Positions 51,815 through 62,306 of a stretch of DNA of 64,000 nucleotides are shown piece after piece. The position numbers and the translations under genes are program-made. Origin of the DNA: Myoxocephalus aenaeus (Eukaryota; Chordata; Actinopteri; Perciformes; Cottidae); NCBI GenBank assembly GCA_038501785.1, contig JBAMJR010000154.1, forward strand, positions 799,001 to 863,000. The letters run 5' to 3'. Position 1 is the stretch's first letter. Each line of letters begins with the position of its first letter. The notes below the pieces were generated by a model. That model was not told the DNA's origin and ran no database searches. It saw only the letters and a program-made list of their open reading frames with translations.

Positions 51815-51884
51815 AGAGGAGAGAGAGAGAGGAGAGAGATGGAGAGTGAAGGAGAGAGGGGGGGCGGGGGGAGGGGGGGGGAGA
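51815..51884. repeat. Purine-rich GA/G tract
   Basis: GAGAGAGAGAGAGGAGAGAG followed by G-runs (GGGGGGGCGGGGGGAGGG and similar) on the plus strand. Capable of triplex or quadruplex structure. Confidence 0.9.
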
Positions 51885-52744
51885 TACAAAAGCCGAGGCG
51901 GGTTTTAAAAGTTGTATGCCACGTTAGCTTTGTGATGAAGTAAAGCGTGCTTGGTAGATTCCCATAGAGAGAGAAGGAAGAGAGAGGATGAAAGAGAGAG
52001 CATTACACCTATTCCCACCTCTCCTTGTTATCTTTGGTATTCATGTCAAGATAGGTGATTGTGTTGGTCATTAGTGTTCCTATACCCAACAGAGTGTCTT
52101 AGTTAGTACCTTTGAGTAAAGCTTCATCTTCACTGAATATTCACCTCTATGACTGTACCTGTCTCATTCATCTGGAGAAATGTTGGAGATGTTCTTTAAT
52201 TTCTCTTTCTTTTTAAGACAAATGAACTAGCTTATGTGGAGATGTAGACAGGCATGATAAAAAATCACTTAGATAATATAACCTATAATGAATTATGGAA
52301 TCATCCACGGTTTCTAGAAGTATTTTAATGATTGAAGAAACTGTGGGTAGGCTATGGGTCAGCACTTGTCTTTACATTTTTCATCTCTCTCATTTCCGTG
52401 ACCCGATACGTGTGACACTGGCAGCCTGCCATTTTTAAATGAGCACTGGACTAACAGCAGACTCTACATTACAGCGAGAGATGAAGACCACGGACGTAAA
52501 AATCCACATCCCATTTTGCAGCTTTCCATTTGAAGACAGTGTGAAAAGCTGATTTATTTTATATGAAATAACCCTTTGGTTGATCAAGCTGATCAAATAT
52601 TTACAAAAAAGACTGTATGCGAGACATATAGAAAATATGACCTGCTCCAACTACCAACAGCCCAAAGCAGTGCACTTCTGAAACAATTACACACGTGTAA
52701 AATGAAAGGAAATTAGATGTTATGTTTGTAAAATGCACTGATAC
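51885..52744. other. Desert sequence, AT-rich, nothing seen
   Basis: No gene; short GA runs continue to about 52,000. Confidence 0.4.
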
Positions 52745-53660
52745 ATCACTTTAGCCCCTGGCCATCGGATTCTACCATAAAAATAACCAAAGGCAGATTA
52801 CAGTTTGCCCTGACCTCCAATCTCCTCTAACAAGCCCAGCTACTAAAATCAGCTGCACCGTCATGTTCGGGTAAAGATAATGAGGGCGGCTGCCTGAGGA
52901 GAGACCGAATGCAAAACAATTATAGTTAGTTACAGGAGCACAGGTTAATATTCTCTCATGTTCCTCTTCTCACGCATTCTCTTTTTGTCCTACATCAATC
53001 TTAATGAAAGTTATAAGACCTGTCCGCAATGATAAGCAGCCACTCAGGCATACTCTGTGTCAAGGCTCCCACATCATGCCTCCCCTTCAGCCTATGTTTT
53101 GCATAGCCTAAAGCATCTATTAAAATCTCCTTGTAAAATTCATAAAATAAAAATGCAGTGGGTCAAGTCTAGAGGGAGCCAAAGTAAGCTGCTTATTAGC
53201 AGGGAGTCGAAAACACAGATCCAATTACAGATCCTGAACAAGGAGCACTAAGAATCAGCATTGGGGAATAAGTATTTTCCTTTTCTCTCCCCTTCAATTG
53301 GCCTAGGTGCAGAGGAGAGAGAGAGAGGTATCAGAGAGCAGGATCCACGAATGGTAATTACAGTGGGAGTGTTTAGTGCATGAAGCTAGAGTTGGAGCCA
53401 TTCAAGTACAAACTCATGTAAATCTTCACTTTGCTTCAGATAGTAAATTGGTGGGGTTTAAGGGGAATCCCAGAAGGAGCGGGGCTACACCGAGAGGAGC
53501 CATGAGCTCCAGAGATATGTAAAGAATCTCTGTCTAGAATTTAAAGGGCTACAAATTAGACCAGACATTAGCCTTTTTCTTTTACAGAGCCAGCAGAATG
53601 TGAATGAAACAGAATAAATAACTATAAGACGGCTTTTCCCCCCTTCTTATAAGATGACAT
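52745..53660. promoter_or_regulatory. Candidate conserved non-coding element block
   Basis: Balanced stretch with AACAATTATAGTTAG, GGTAATTACAGTGGGAG (near 53,353) and CTAAAATCAGCTG words and a short GA run near 53,315. No coding signal. Confidence 0.23.
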
Positions 53661-53689
53661 TAATCCTTTCATGTGCAATGACAGCTTAC

Positions 53690-54195
53690 AGGGTCTGACC
53701 CTTTCCCCAGACATCCATATAAAGCCAGGAGATTTCTTAAGATCCCACCACGAACAAGCTTCTGTTAATAAGAGGTCCTGATAGAGGTCTCCACCTCACA
53801 TTTGATACTCTACTTTACACCAAGGCACCCTGCTCAACATGCTCAACAGAGTGCTCTTGTTAAACCAATCAACAATATAGTGAAATTGTATTCCATTTAG
53901 TCATGTATTTTTAATTTGAATGGCACCATGTCTGTAACAAGCGGACAGGACAGCACTTTTACATTTTTTTTCTTCCTGGGTAGTGAAGGCTGAAGTGTCT
54001 CTCAAGCGTACAATAGTGTGAGCATTTGAGCCCTTTGAAAGAAAAAAGATCAAAGGCGGCAAGTCCTCCTGCTGCTGCTGGTTTTAAGCTGTAACCAGCA
54101 CAGACCCCGCTCTCCACATCTCGGGTAGCGCATAGTGGTGGGTGGCGAGCTGACTGATTGCCAGGAGTGTACTGTCAGCATCACTCTTTCCACAG
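53690..54195. other. Mixed sequence upstream of an exon-like segment
   Basis: GC content rises towards the right, with CCTGCTGCTGCTGG near 54,067. No frame of its own is supported. Confidence 0.35.
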
Positions 54196-54307
54196 AGGAC
54201 CATGATGGGGGACAGTGTGCAGGATGTCCATGTGGACCCCCCCACCAAGACCATCAGCCCTGCAGGGAGACGGTGGCGGTCTGCATCTCCTATAATGACC
54301 TCAGTGG
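54196..54307 (+). other. Exon-like segment, unidentified
   Basis: CATCACTCTTTCCACAG gives a good acceptor at 54194-54195, and GTAATG after 54307 gives a possible donor, bounding 112 bases of GC-rich sequence. An ATG at 54202 opens a 39-codon frame (starting MMGDSVQDVHVDPPTKTISP) that reads through the donor. I recognise no protein. It may be a non-coding RNA exon or chance. Confidence 0.2.
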
Positions 54308-56329
54308 GTAATGTGCTACACTAATATCTAGACAGGGTAATTCATTTGCACAAATGGACAATCCATCACATTTTTGCAGACAATGAATTCTTTGCCGAGC
54401 CGAATGGATGCCATATTTAGTTTTCAATACATTCCTGAAAAATAATTGGGTATTTTCAAAAAGAAATCAATAGCATTATACTTTAATTTCTATAAGAGAT
54501 ATTTAGCGAGCTGTCATGTTGATGCATTTCCTGAACGTAACAGCTTCATTTGAGACTGGAAAGACTTTAAGGTAAGTGCAAAATCTAATATGAATTATTA
54601 TAAATGGGAAAATTCATTTGTACATAAATTAACATGAAATTAACAAACAGTAAGTTGTAATTGTATGATGAACTAGTTTATGGTTATAGCTACAATATGC
54701 TGTGTAAAGTGACAACAGAAATGCAAGAAATACCAGAGGTTAAGGATTTTAACTGTGATATTATTATTATTATAACAAAAAAAAAACATTGCATGGCTCA
54801 GTGGACTTTTAGGGAACATACCATGTGCTTTGTGATGTTGTGGTTTCAGGTCTTGCTTGTGGCCTATGTTGTGGGTCATCCCTCCTTTCTCGCTCCCTCT
54901 AACCTCGCTATCCTGTGACATCCTGCTGTGCTCTGATAAAATGACATACATTATGTGATCTCAGTTTCCATACCGTGTTATATTCATTACAACTGGACAC
55001 ATTAGAATTATGTCAGGGGCTAAAATAAGTGCAAGGTCCTCACATCCTTAAATAAATGTTAACACAGTGGTATGAGTTAACAGACATTCCTGTACAATTA
55101 CCAGCCAGTGTTACACCGCTGACATTATCAGGAGGAGAACCTACATTACAAATGGTGCTCCTTTTGAAAAACAGCAGCAAAGTGGCCACTTTATATTCCA
55201 TCACCTTAGATTTTTCCCCCCCGCCGCCCCTTATTTCCCCTCTTTCCAATCAATTTCATCTGCTGCCAATGCACTGATACAAACACAATATCTATTCGCG
55301 CAACAGGATCAGACACAAAGCAAATAAAATCCGCAAGATATGCAGTCCAAAACAACATCTACTAGTCAGTGTATGCGGATTAATTGAAAGTCTTTGTGCT
55401 GTCATTTCAGTTGAGTGCAGTTTGACTAACATCTTAACCTACTTAGTGCAATTAGTGCTTCATTAGAGAGGCTAACTAACTATTGCTTCTCTCCATAATG
55501 ATGTGCAAGAGTGTAGACATAAAAGTACATAATCAATGGTTTCCAATTACTCCACAAGTGCAACCACTATTTCAAATAAACTGGATAATAATATAGAGCC
55601 ATTACAAAGTCTAAGGTAGCAGAACCATTTAATTGCAGTGCAGTTCTTCTCAGCTCCAAGATTTTTTTCACACTAATGAAGTGTCATACAAAAAAAGACT
55701 GTATTGATTTTTTCACCACACAGCCTCTACCACAAATATGTAATTATCCTTTTTATATCTGGCAGGGGATTAAAGTAATCTATAGTATCTAGCCTTTGCG
55801 CTTCCCTGACAGGGTTGTGTGGGGCTTTTACCCTTTTCAAAATATGCAGCTTTTTGATGAATGAACTTTAGACAAAATGCTGTTCTGTTCTATATTGTTT
55901 TGTCTAAAAACCTGTATTCTGAAGACATCATGCAGCATGTACAGCTGCCTGAGCTTTCAGTACACAATCATGGCATTTCAAGCCCTGTCATCTATGAGCC
56001 AGGCAGTTAGAGCTAACCATCAGCGAACACACACATACACACACAGACAGATAGGCTCCACAATCAAACACAAGCACACGAAAATAGAAACAGACGCACA
56101 CGTTCACACACTGGCACAATTTCTTTGGAGATCTCTGTGAAGCAGAGAGCTCAGTAGAATTCATCACAGCTGGTTAATAAGGTTAATTTAATCCAATAAT
56201 GTGTCCATGAAAATCAGTACTTCCTCTGGAGCGCCACACAAAAGCTCCCTGCTGTTCACTGTCAAACACACAACACATCCACACTCATCCTCAGGCTTCA
56301 CATAATAACAGCCCAGTCCATTTAAACTT
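54308..56329. other. Desert sequence, mostly AT-rich
   Basis: No gene. A C-rich run, TTTTTCCCCCCCGCCGCCCC, lies near 55,211. CACACACATACACAC-type words near 56,028 are short. CACTAATGAAG and CATTAGAGAGGC words near 55,463-55,680 are isolated. Confidence 0.4.
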
Positions 56330-57090
56330 TAGGCCGGCTACTCTTCTCCCTCTCTCTATCCCTCTCTCCCGCTCTGTCTGTCTTTGCGTCTCCAGACCTG
56401 AGATGGACGAGCAACCTTAAGACTACCCCACGCTGGGCTGCCCTTCACGATAATAAAAAGCCATTACCTTGACCGCTGACACGAGGCCAAGTGTGAGGGT
56501 CAGAGTGATATTTATTGATGAAACTCTGAGCTCCCAATCTGCTGCACTCAGTGCGCATCATACAGCTGTCAGCACAGACAGGGATCAGGCAGCATGATGG
56601 CCCTCGACATGGCCCATCTATAATTTATGAACTACACAGAAAACAACCAGGAGACAACAGAGAAGCCCTGGCTGTCCAGGGATTACCCTCCAGCCAAGCT
56701 AAAGAGATCTGAACGAGAACCATCTAAGGGCCACTGTGGGCCACGCTGATATGGGGCAGCAGGTAAGCACAATAGCTGGTGTTCCATATTCAGAGGGGCC
56801 TCACCGGGAGCCATCTCTCTAGAGGACACTGTTGTGAATAATATAATAGACAGTGTTTACAGTGAGGATGTAAAGTGAGTGCGCTGGTGCATCACACACC
56901 CCAGCACACTTCAGCTGAGCCCTGTAAATGAGCTAACAGAGGGGCAGAAGATGTAAAGTTTCACACTTAATTCTAAAGAAAAGCTCCGAGACAGCCCAGT
57001 AGCAAAGATAATCAAAGATGACCATCACAGGGTGAAGACAGTTGGCTGTTTGTCGTCGTATTATTTCTTAAATTGGGACATTTGATGGCG
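56330..57090. promoter_or_regulatory. Candidate regulatory block, balanced composition
   Basis: Starts in a pyrimidine-rich CTCTCTCTATCCCTCTCTCC tract and continues as balanced sequence with GATAATAAAAAGCC and CTATAATTTATGAAC words. No frame above 60 codons supports a gene. Confidence 0.22.
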
Positions 57091-57097
57091 TACATGT

Positions 57098-57385
57098 AGG
57101 GCTGCAACTAACAATTATTTACATTATCAATTAATATACCATTTATGTTCTTTGATTAACTGATAATTAGTTTGGTCTATGCAAAGGAAAAGAGTGAAAC
57201 ATGCCAGTCACAAAGACACCAAGACCCAACAGTTTCAAAAACAAAGTATTTCAGGATGCAAAGATGTAAAACACAGAAAAGCTTACAATCCTCACAACCG
57301 ACAAGTTAGAACCAGAGACATGTTTTTACTAGAAAATTAAACAATTAATTATTAAAATATTTGTTGATTATTGTTCCAGCTACAG
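57098..57385 (+). repeat. Near full-length family 1 teleost repeat
   Basis: Opens AGGGCTGCAACTAACAATTA, continues TTACATTATCAATTAATATA and GATTAACTGATAATTAGTTT, and closes TTGTTGATTATTGTTCCAGC, the degraded inverted counterpart of the opening. About 290 bases, non-coding, with no clear target-site duplication. It resembles a short terminal-inverted-repeat (MITE-like) element common in fish; the class is recalled, not searched. Confidence 0.7.
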
Positions 57386-58979
57386 CCAAATCTCGGCTAA
57401 CTTGCGGACCATAGTAACTTGTTGGCTATTAGCAAAACAAGCAGTAGTAGTACTATAACTATTTATTTCACTAACTATGGTTAGTGATACAACTAATGAA
57501 ATATAATAAAAAATAACACCCAACCAATTTGAAAAAAACATTTTGCTTCCGTTTGACCATCATTTTCTGTTGTTAATAATAACTTTTGGTCTTAACAAGA
57601 CAAAAAGTGGTTACAGTAAATAGATAGTATTGTTTTCTAACTTGTTTATTTTTCCCCATTGGTTTGTTTCGGTATAGTTATGCTTTCTTCTCATTTTAAA
57701 TCCCACTTGACAGTTCTTTGTGGAACACTTTAATTGCAAATACACTTCTGGCCCATTTCTTAACACAAGGGTATTCTGTATCCATTCTTGAATTCCCACC
57801 CAGATCAAATGCAATCCTTCATCGGCCAATTTCCCTGACACTTTCTTTTTATCCTCTGAATTCATCTTTACATGCTGCAGACAGACGTACTGTATATTGT
57901 TTCTGATCAATAAATAACCATATAATTGAATACTGCTGCATCCCAAATGAAGCCCTCATTTACCAAGCTTCAGTAAACAGGCTGGTTTCTTTGGTATCTA
58001 ACGCTGACATTTCCGAATTCAAACACATTCAGGGCACTGTCAGTGAGCGCGGCTTCTGGATCCCACTTAGGCTCCTCTTTTCAATATGGAACTATCTCCA
58101 CCCAATAAATTATTCTGGGCATCTCCAAAGTCATTACACATTTATTTTGATCTCACATCATAATTCACAGCTTGGCGCACAATACATTTTCTCAAAATGC
58201 ATGGTAATTCCTTGGTGCAGAGCAAAGTTATGATTCATTTATACTGGAGTGACAGCATAATGCGGAGACGTCAAAATCCATTAAACTGTTCAATGTCTTG
58301 GGGTTTATTTTTAGATCCAATTGAGATTTAACTGATGGTGAAAAATACACAGTCAGGTGTGTTTACCTCACCTTTAGAGGGAACTTGTTATGGTTCCAAT
58401 TAATTTGTTATTCCTGTCACTAAACCCATTGTCTATGTCAAAACTGTCACCACGCTTTGGGCTTTGTTTTCCGGAGAATGGCATTTAATTTCACCGTATA
58501 CTTCCATAACTATACTCATCTAAAATATGTGCATTTTATTTAGAGCCACTTAAACTAAATACATGCTGATTTGATTGCTCATCACAATGGCAGAATGCAA
58601 AATGGCTGGCTGTTGAATTGACCACTGCACTAGTTAAATGATCATCCAGTTTAAAAGACATTCAATTATCGTATGGATGCCTCCAGAGATGGGTGTTGAG
58701 AGGAGGGATCTGCAGTCTAAGTGGATGCTAAATTGCATTACTGTGGACATGATAAAGCCGTTTAACATTGTTACCTTAACCTACACTTTCCAAAGTAAAA
58801 CAGAGTACAGGCCTACTGTGTGCTGTGGCACTGCACACCCATATTTCCATGAGAACACATGTCAGTGCATCATGCCAATCATGACTCCCAAAGGAAATAT
58901 GAGTTAAATTATAAAAATGTTGTCAAAATGTTCAGTAGAAGTGTAGTGAAGTGTAGTTTATTTGTGTACTATAATAATT
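57386..58979. other. AT-rich desert sequence, no gene
   Basis: CCAATAAA at 58102-58109 is an isolated posterior-HOX-type word. The minus frame 57611-57946 (111 codons) does not resemble a known protein. Confidence 0.4.
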
Positions 58980-59012
58980 TATAGTAAAACAATAATTTAT
59001 TGTTTTACTATA
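58980..59012. repeat. Perfect 33-bp palindrome
   Basis: TATAGTAAAACAATAA (58980-58995) is the exact reverse complement of 58997-59012, with a single T between. AT-rich, so it could extrude as a cruciform; origin unknown. Confidence 0.9.
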
Positions 59013-61364
59013 TCCAGTATTTTACTTATATATATACATTATATATTTTAGTGTAGATTAAACTACTAAATAAGTAAGAAATATACGAAAAATACATTAA
59101 ATGTAACTTTGTCACCCACCTATGTGTACCTGTCTGCACACATTAAACTGAGTGGTGATTTTAAACTCCACAGTGCTATGGTTCCTTTGTATGTAAGCCC
59201 ACAAGTGCACCGAGTATGGCTAGCTGCTCACTGTCTAGGATGGGGAAAGGCAGACAGGAGGGATTTTTTTCTTTTCTTCTACAAGGATTTTTTTGTGTGC
59301 AGTTATGGTCCATCATTATTAAATGTCTCTTGTTGGATGGGAGAGGCGCTTTATCAAAAACAGCCATTCATCAGGCACTGTGCAAGACAGCTCACATCTG
59401 ACCTCTGCGGCAATAATGCCGCATCAAGTAGGCCAACTACCTAGTTTAGCGGCAGAGCAGGGAGCAGGGGCCGGCTCCAAGATTAAGTGCGCTGTTTCAG
59501 GTTTTCATTCCCAGGGGCTCTGCTGGCTGATGTTGTATTGATTGCAAAAGTTTACCAGTAAGTATCACAAACAACAATAGCCAGGTCAACGATCGGTGAT
59601 GCCTGAACCGCTATTCCCCGGCGGGGGGCTACACGTTCAGGGCTAAAGCACTGCCATCATCATAGCTGTGTGCAGGGTGCAGAGAGGGCTCTCTTGAGCT
59701 GCTGGAAGAGAAGTGCACTGGCTGTTCCTACTGACATTTAGGAAAGCGATATGTCAGTGTGAAATGAGCGAGCGTGAGATAATTATAAGCCTTTGCATTA
59801 TAAAAGGCTGCATCGACAAACTGTCGGATTGGCCCTCCACAGAGGCACCCGGCCCCTGTTAGGTACTCTTGCATAGGCTACTCTTTTTTCCCATTTTATG
59901 GTTTAGTATTTTTTTTTTAACAACCACTGTAAAGACCCATCTTTCTACATACATATGTGAGGGATCCAGAATTAGTGTAAGGCAAATTATACACAGTATA
60001 GCGCATTTCCAAACAACTCACTTCCCATATTTATGATAGTATGTCCAAGAAAGGAAGTGTTACCAACACGATATATTTTCCGCAGGGAAACGGCAATGCT
60101 ACACTCGAACACAAGTGAAAGGGCTGAGCAGTAAAGAACACGATTCACCCTAAGGCCATCTTCGGCAGGCTGAATGATGGTGCATCCTTGGCCCTGCATG
60201 GAGGACAGCACACAACCCTCCATCACAGTGCCACCGGACCATTACCCAGGGACTGCAACGGCCAGCCGCACCAAGCAGGCCTCCTCCACTGCCCCATGAA
60301 GCTAATCATGTGATTTGATGCAATGACAGAGTAATGACACAGATTGGTGGTGTGTTCAACTCGTGTTCCTCTGCTGGAGACTACAGAGGAGGTGGTGAAC
60401 ACATGAGACTGCCTGAGCCAGAGCCAGAGATACCACATTACAGAGCAAGTTACAGAAGATAACCAAGTACTCTCACAAGTGAAATCAAGATTAATGGTGC
60501 TGCTGAGGGATTCTTTTATGTCCTTGAGTAACTATATTTCACTTAATGAGGGACATTAGCCGTAATAAAACTACTCAGAAGAACAAGCCGTTAATTAATG
60601 CCTCCACATTACCAGTGAATGAGAATAACTGAGTTGTAGGACCCATTGGACCAAATATTAAAGGTGCAATCTGTGGGCTCATAACTTCCACTGCTCAGTG
60701 CCAATTCATCAATTCAGCCACTAAGATATAGCCTGGCACTACATTTCTAAACCAGTATTGTGAAACTTTGATTACTGTACCGCACATCATTCCTTATTAA
60801 GACTCATTCTGATTTCAGCAAGGTTTCGAAATACTGTATTTGGTTACCTCCTATGATGATGTATGATAGTGAATGTAATTACTGCCAGGCGGCTTTTAAG
60901 ATACAGAGGTATACAGTATGTTTGAACTTCATAGTAAATTATCTAACAGTTAAATTACTTACCACTCCTGTCCACACCAAATGGACCACACCAATTCTAG
61001 TTAGGTCTTGTGTCTGTTCCTGCATCAGGCGTTTTACAAATTACTTCCAGATCTTCACCTACCTCAACATCAAAGAAATACATCTCACTAACCTCCCTCT
61101 AAGAGCACCTTTATCTGGGCTATAATCCTGGCTGTAATGTGCCCTCGTTAGGAAAGCACTGCTGGCCCACACCAGTAGCAACACGGGGAAGGCCTCAGGC
61201 ACCACTGGAATTAATTACAGACAAAAGCGATGGTGTTTGCAATTGTCATGCCAAATTTATCACTAGCCACTTAATGTGCCTCATCTGAACTGATCCACAC
61301 ACTAGCTGAATTGCCCCAGGGCATCTATTCTTCCTCTTCCAGGGGTGGGGTTGTATTAGTAAGG

Positions 61365-61366
<2 letters not shown>
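59013..61366. other. Desert sequence, mixed blocks and AT-rich flanks
   Basis: Balanced patches at 59,110-59,870 (frames of 61-111 codons, none recognised), 60,060-60,470 and 60,480-61,260 (CCGTTAATTAATGCC near 60,588; GGAATTAATTACAGAC near 61,208). Any of these might be regulatory, but none carries specific evidence. Confidence 0.35.

Positions 61367-61460
<94 letters not shown>
61367..61460. repeat. (GT)47 microsatellite
   Basis: 94 bases of uninterrupted GT on the plus strand, the longest simple repeat in the window. The poly-His/Thr frame on the other strand is an artefact. Confidence 0.98.
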
Positions 61461-61462
<2 letters not shown>

Positions 61463-61867
61463 GGCATTCTGCATCTGCTGGGGGCCTGCCTAAGTCCTGG
61501 GCTGGAGGCGGTGTGCACTAACAATGCCCCCAGCAAATACAGAGTGTAGAAGTCTGTAACAAATGTTAACACACCCCGTTCTCCACCCACCCAGCTACGT
61601 CTCCAGAGAGAGCTTCAAAGCCAATCTTGACATCTTTAATTCCGTCATTTTTGTGATGATAATCCTTGATGTGCTTGGATGTGGTGTCAGTGGTAATTTG
61701 TTCCACGTCAAAGTACATCTCTACACAGGCTTGGCACGAACAAAAATCCTTTGATCAATAAAGAAGTCTTACCATATTTCAATACAAACATATAGAACAT
61801 AATTGAAAGTCCAAGATGAGGTCTTAAAATAGCTCAGTTTAGTATCGAAGACAACAAAAAACAAATA
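61461..61867. other. Desert sequence, nothing seen
   Basis: Mixed then AT-rich. No gene. Confidence 0.4.
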
Positions 61868-62010
61868 TTCACATGTAAGAAGATGGAACAGGTACACATT
61901 GGGCATTTTTGCTTAAAAATGGATAAGATAATTAATGAACAAAGAAAATGATCGTCAGTTAATTCTCGGTCAATCAACTTATCGAGTAACAGACTAATCA
62001 TATCAGCTCT
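61868..62010 (-). repeat. Family 1 teleost repeat, terminal part, reversed
   Basis: TTGGGCATTTTTGCTTAAAA, GATAATTAATGAAC, TCGTCAGTTAATTCTCGGTC and the end CTAATCATATCAGCTCT follow the recalled reverse-oriented family end (...GGCATTTTTGCTTGAAAAATG...GATTAATTTTCTGTCGATC...GTTGCAGCTCT). About 140 bases. Confidence 0.6.
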
Positions 62011-62233
62011 TCATGGACGCTTTAAAATATTATAAAGATGAGGTAAAATAGTTTTATGGCTCAAGGTGAAACACAATGTGCATCATTTATCAGTTTTCTT
62101 CAATCCTGTCATTTATATGGCTGTTTATATCAAAAGGACAAAGGCTGTCCCAAATGCACACTTACACTTAAGCCACCATTATCTTTCTGCTTGTGCAGCT
62201 GAAAACCTAATACCTTAGTTCAATAATAATGCA

Positions 62234-62306
62234 GAGGGGACAGCTCATTGGTAGCGCAGTGGTACAACAGAATAATAGCTTCAGAGGAGTCCTGCCTCTC
62301 TAAAAC
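62234..62306 (+). repeat. Decayed tRNA-like (SINE-type) fragment
   Basis: TAGCGCAGTGG at 62252-62262 is a full match to the RNA polymerase III box A consensus (TRGYNNARNGG), inside a D-arm-like AGCTCATTGGTAGCGC. At the right spacing, AGAGG-AGTCCTG-CCTCT (62283-62299) forms a five-pair stem with a seven-base loop like a T-arm, but box B is lost. The acceptor and anticodon stems do not pair, so this is not a working tRNA. Confidence 0.4.

Noticed and set aside
61246..61590. 114-residue minus-strand protein
   Set aside because: Its centre is translated (AC)n from the long microsatellite.
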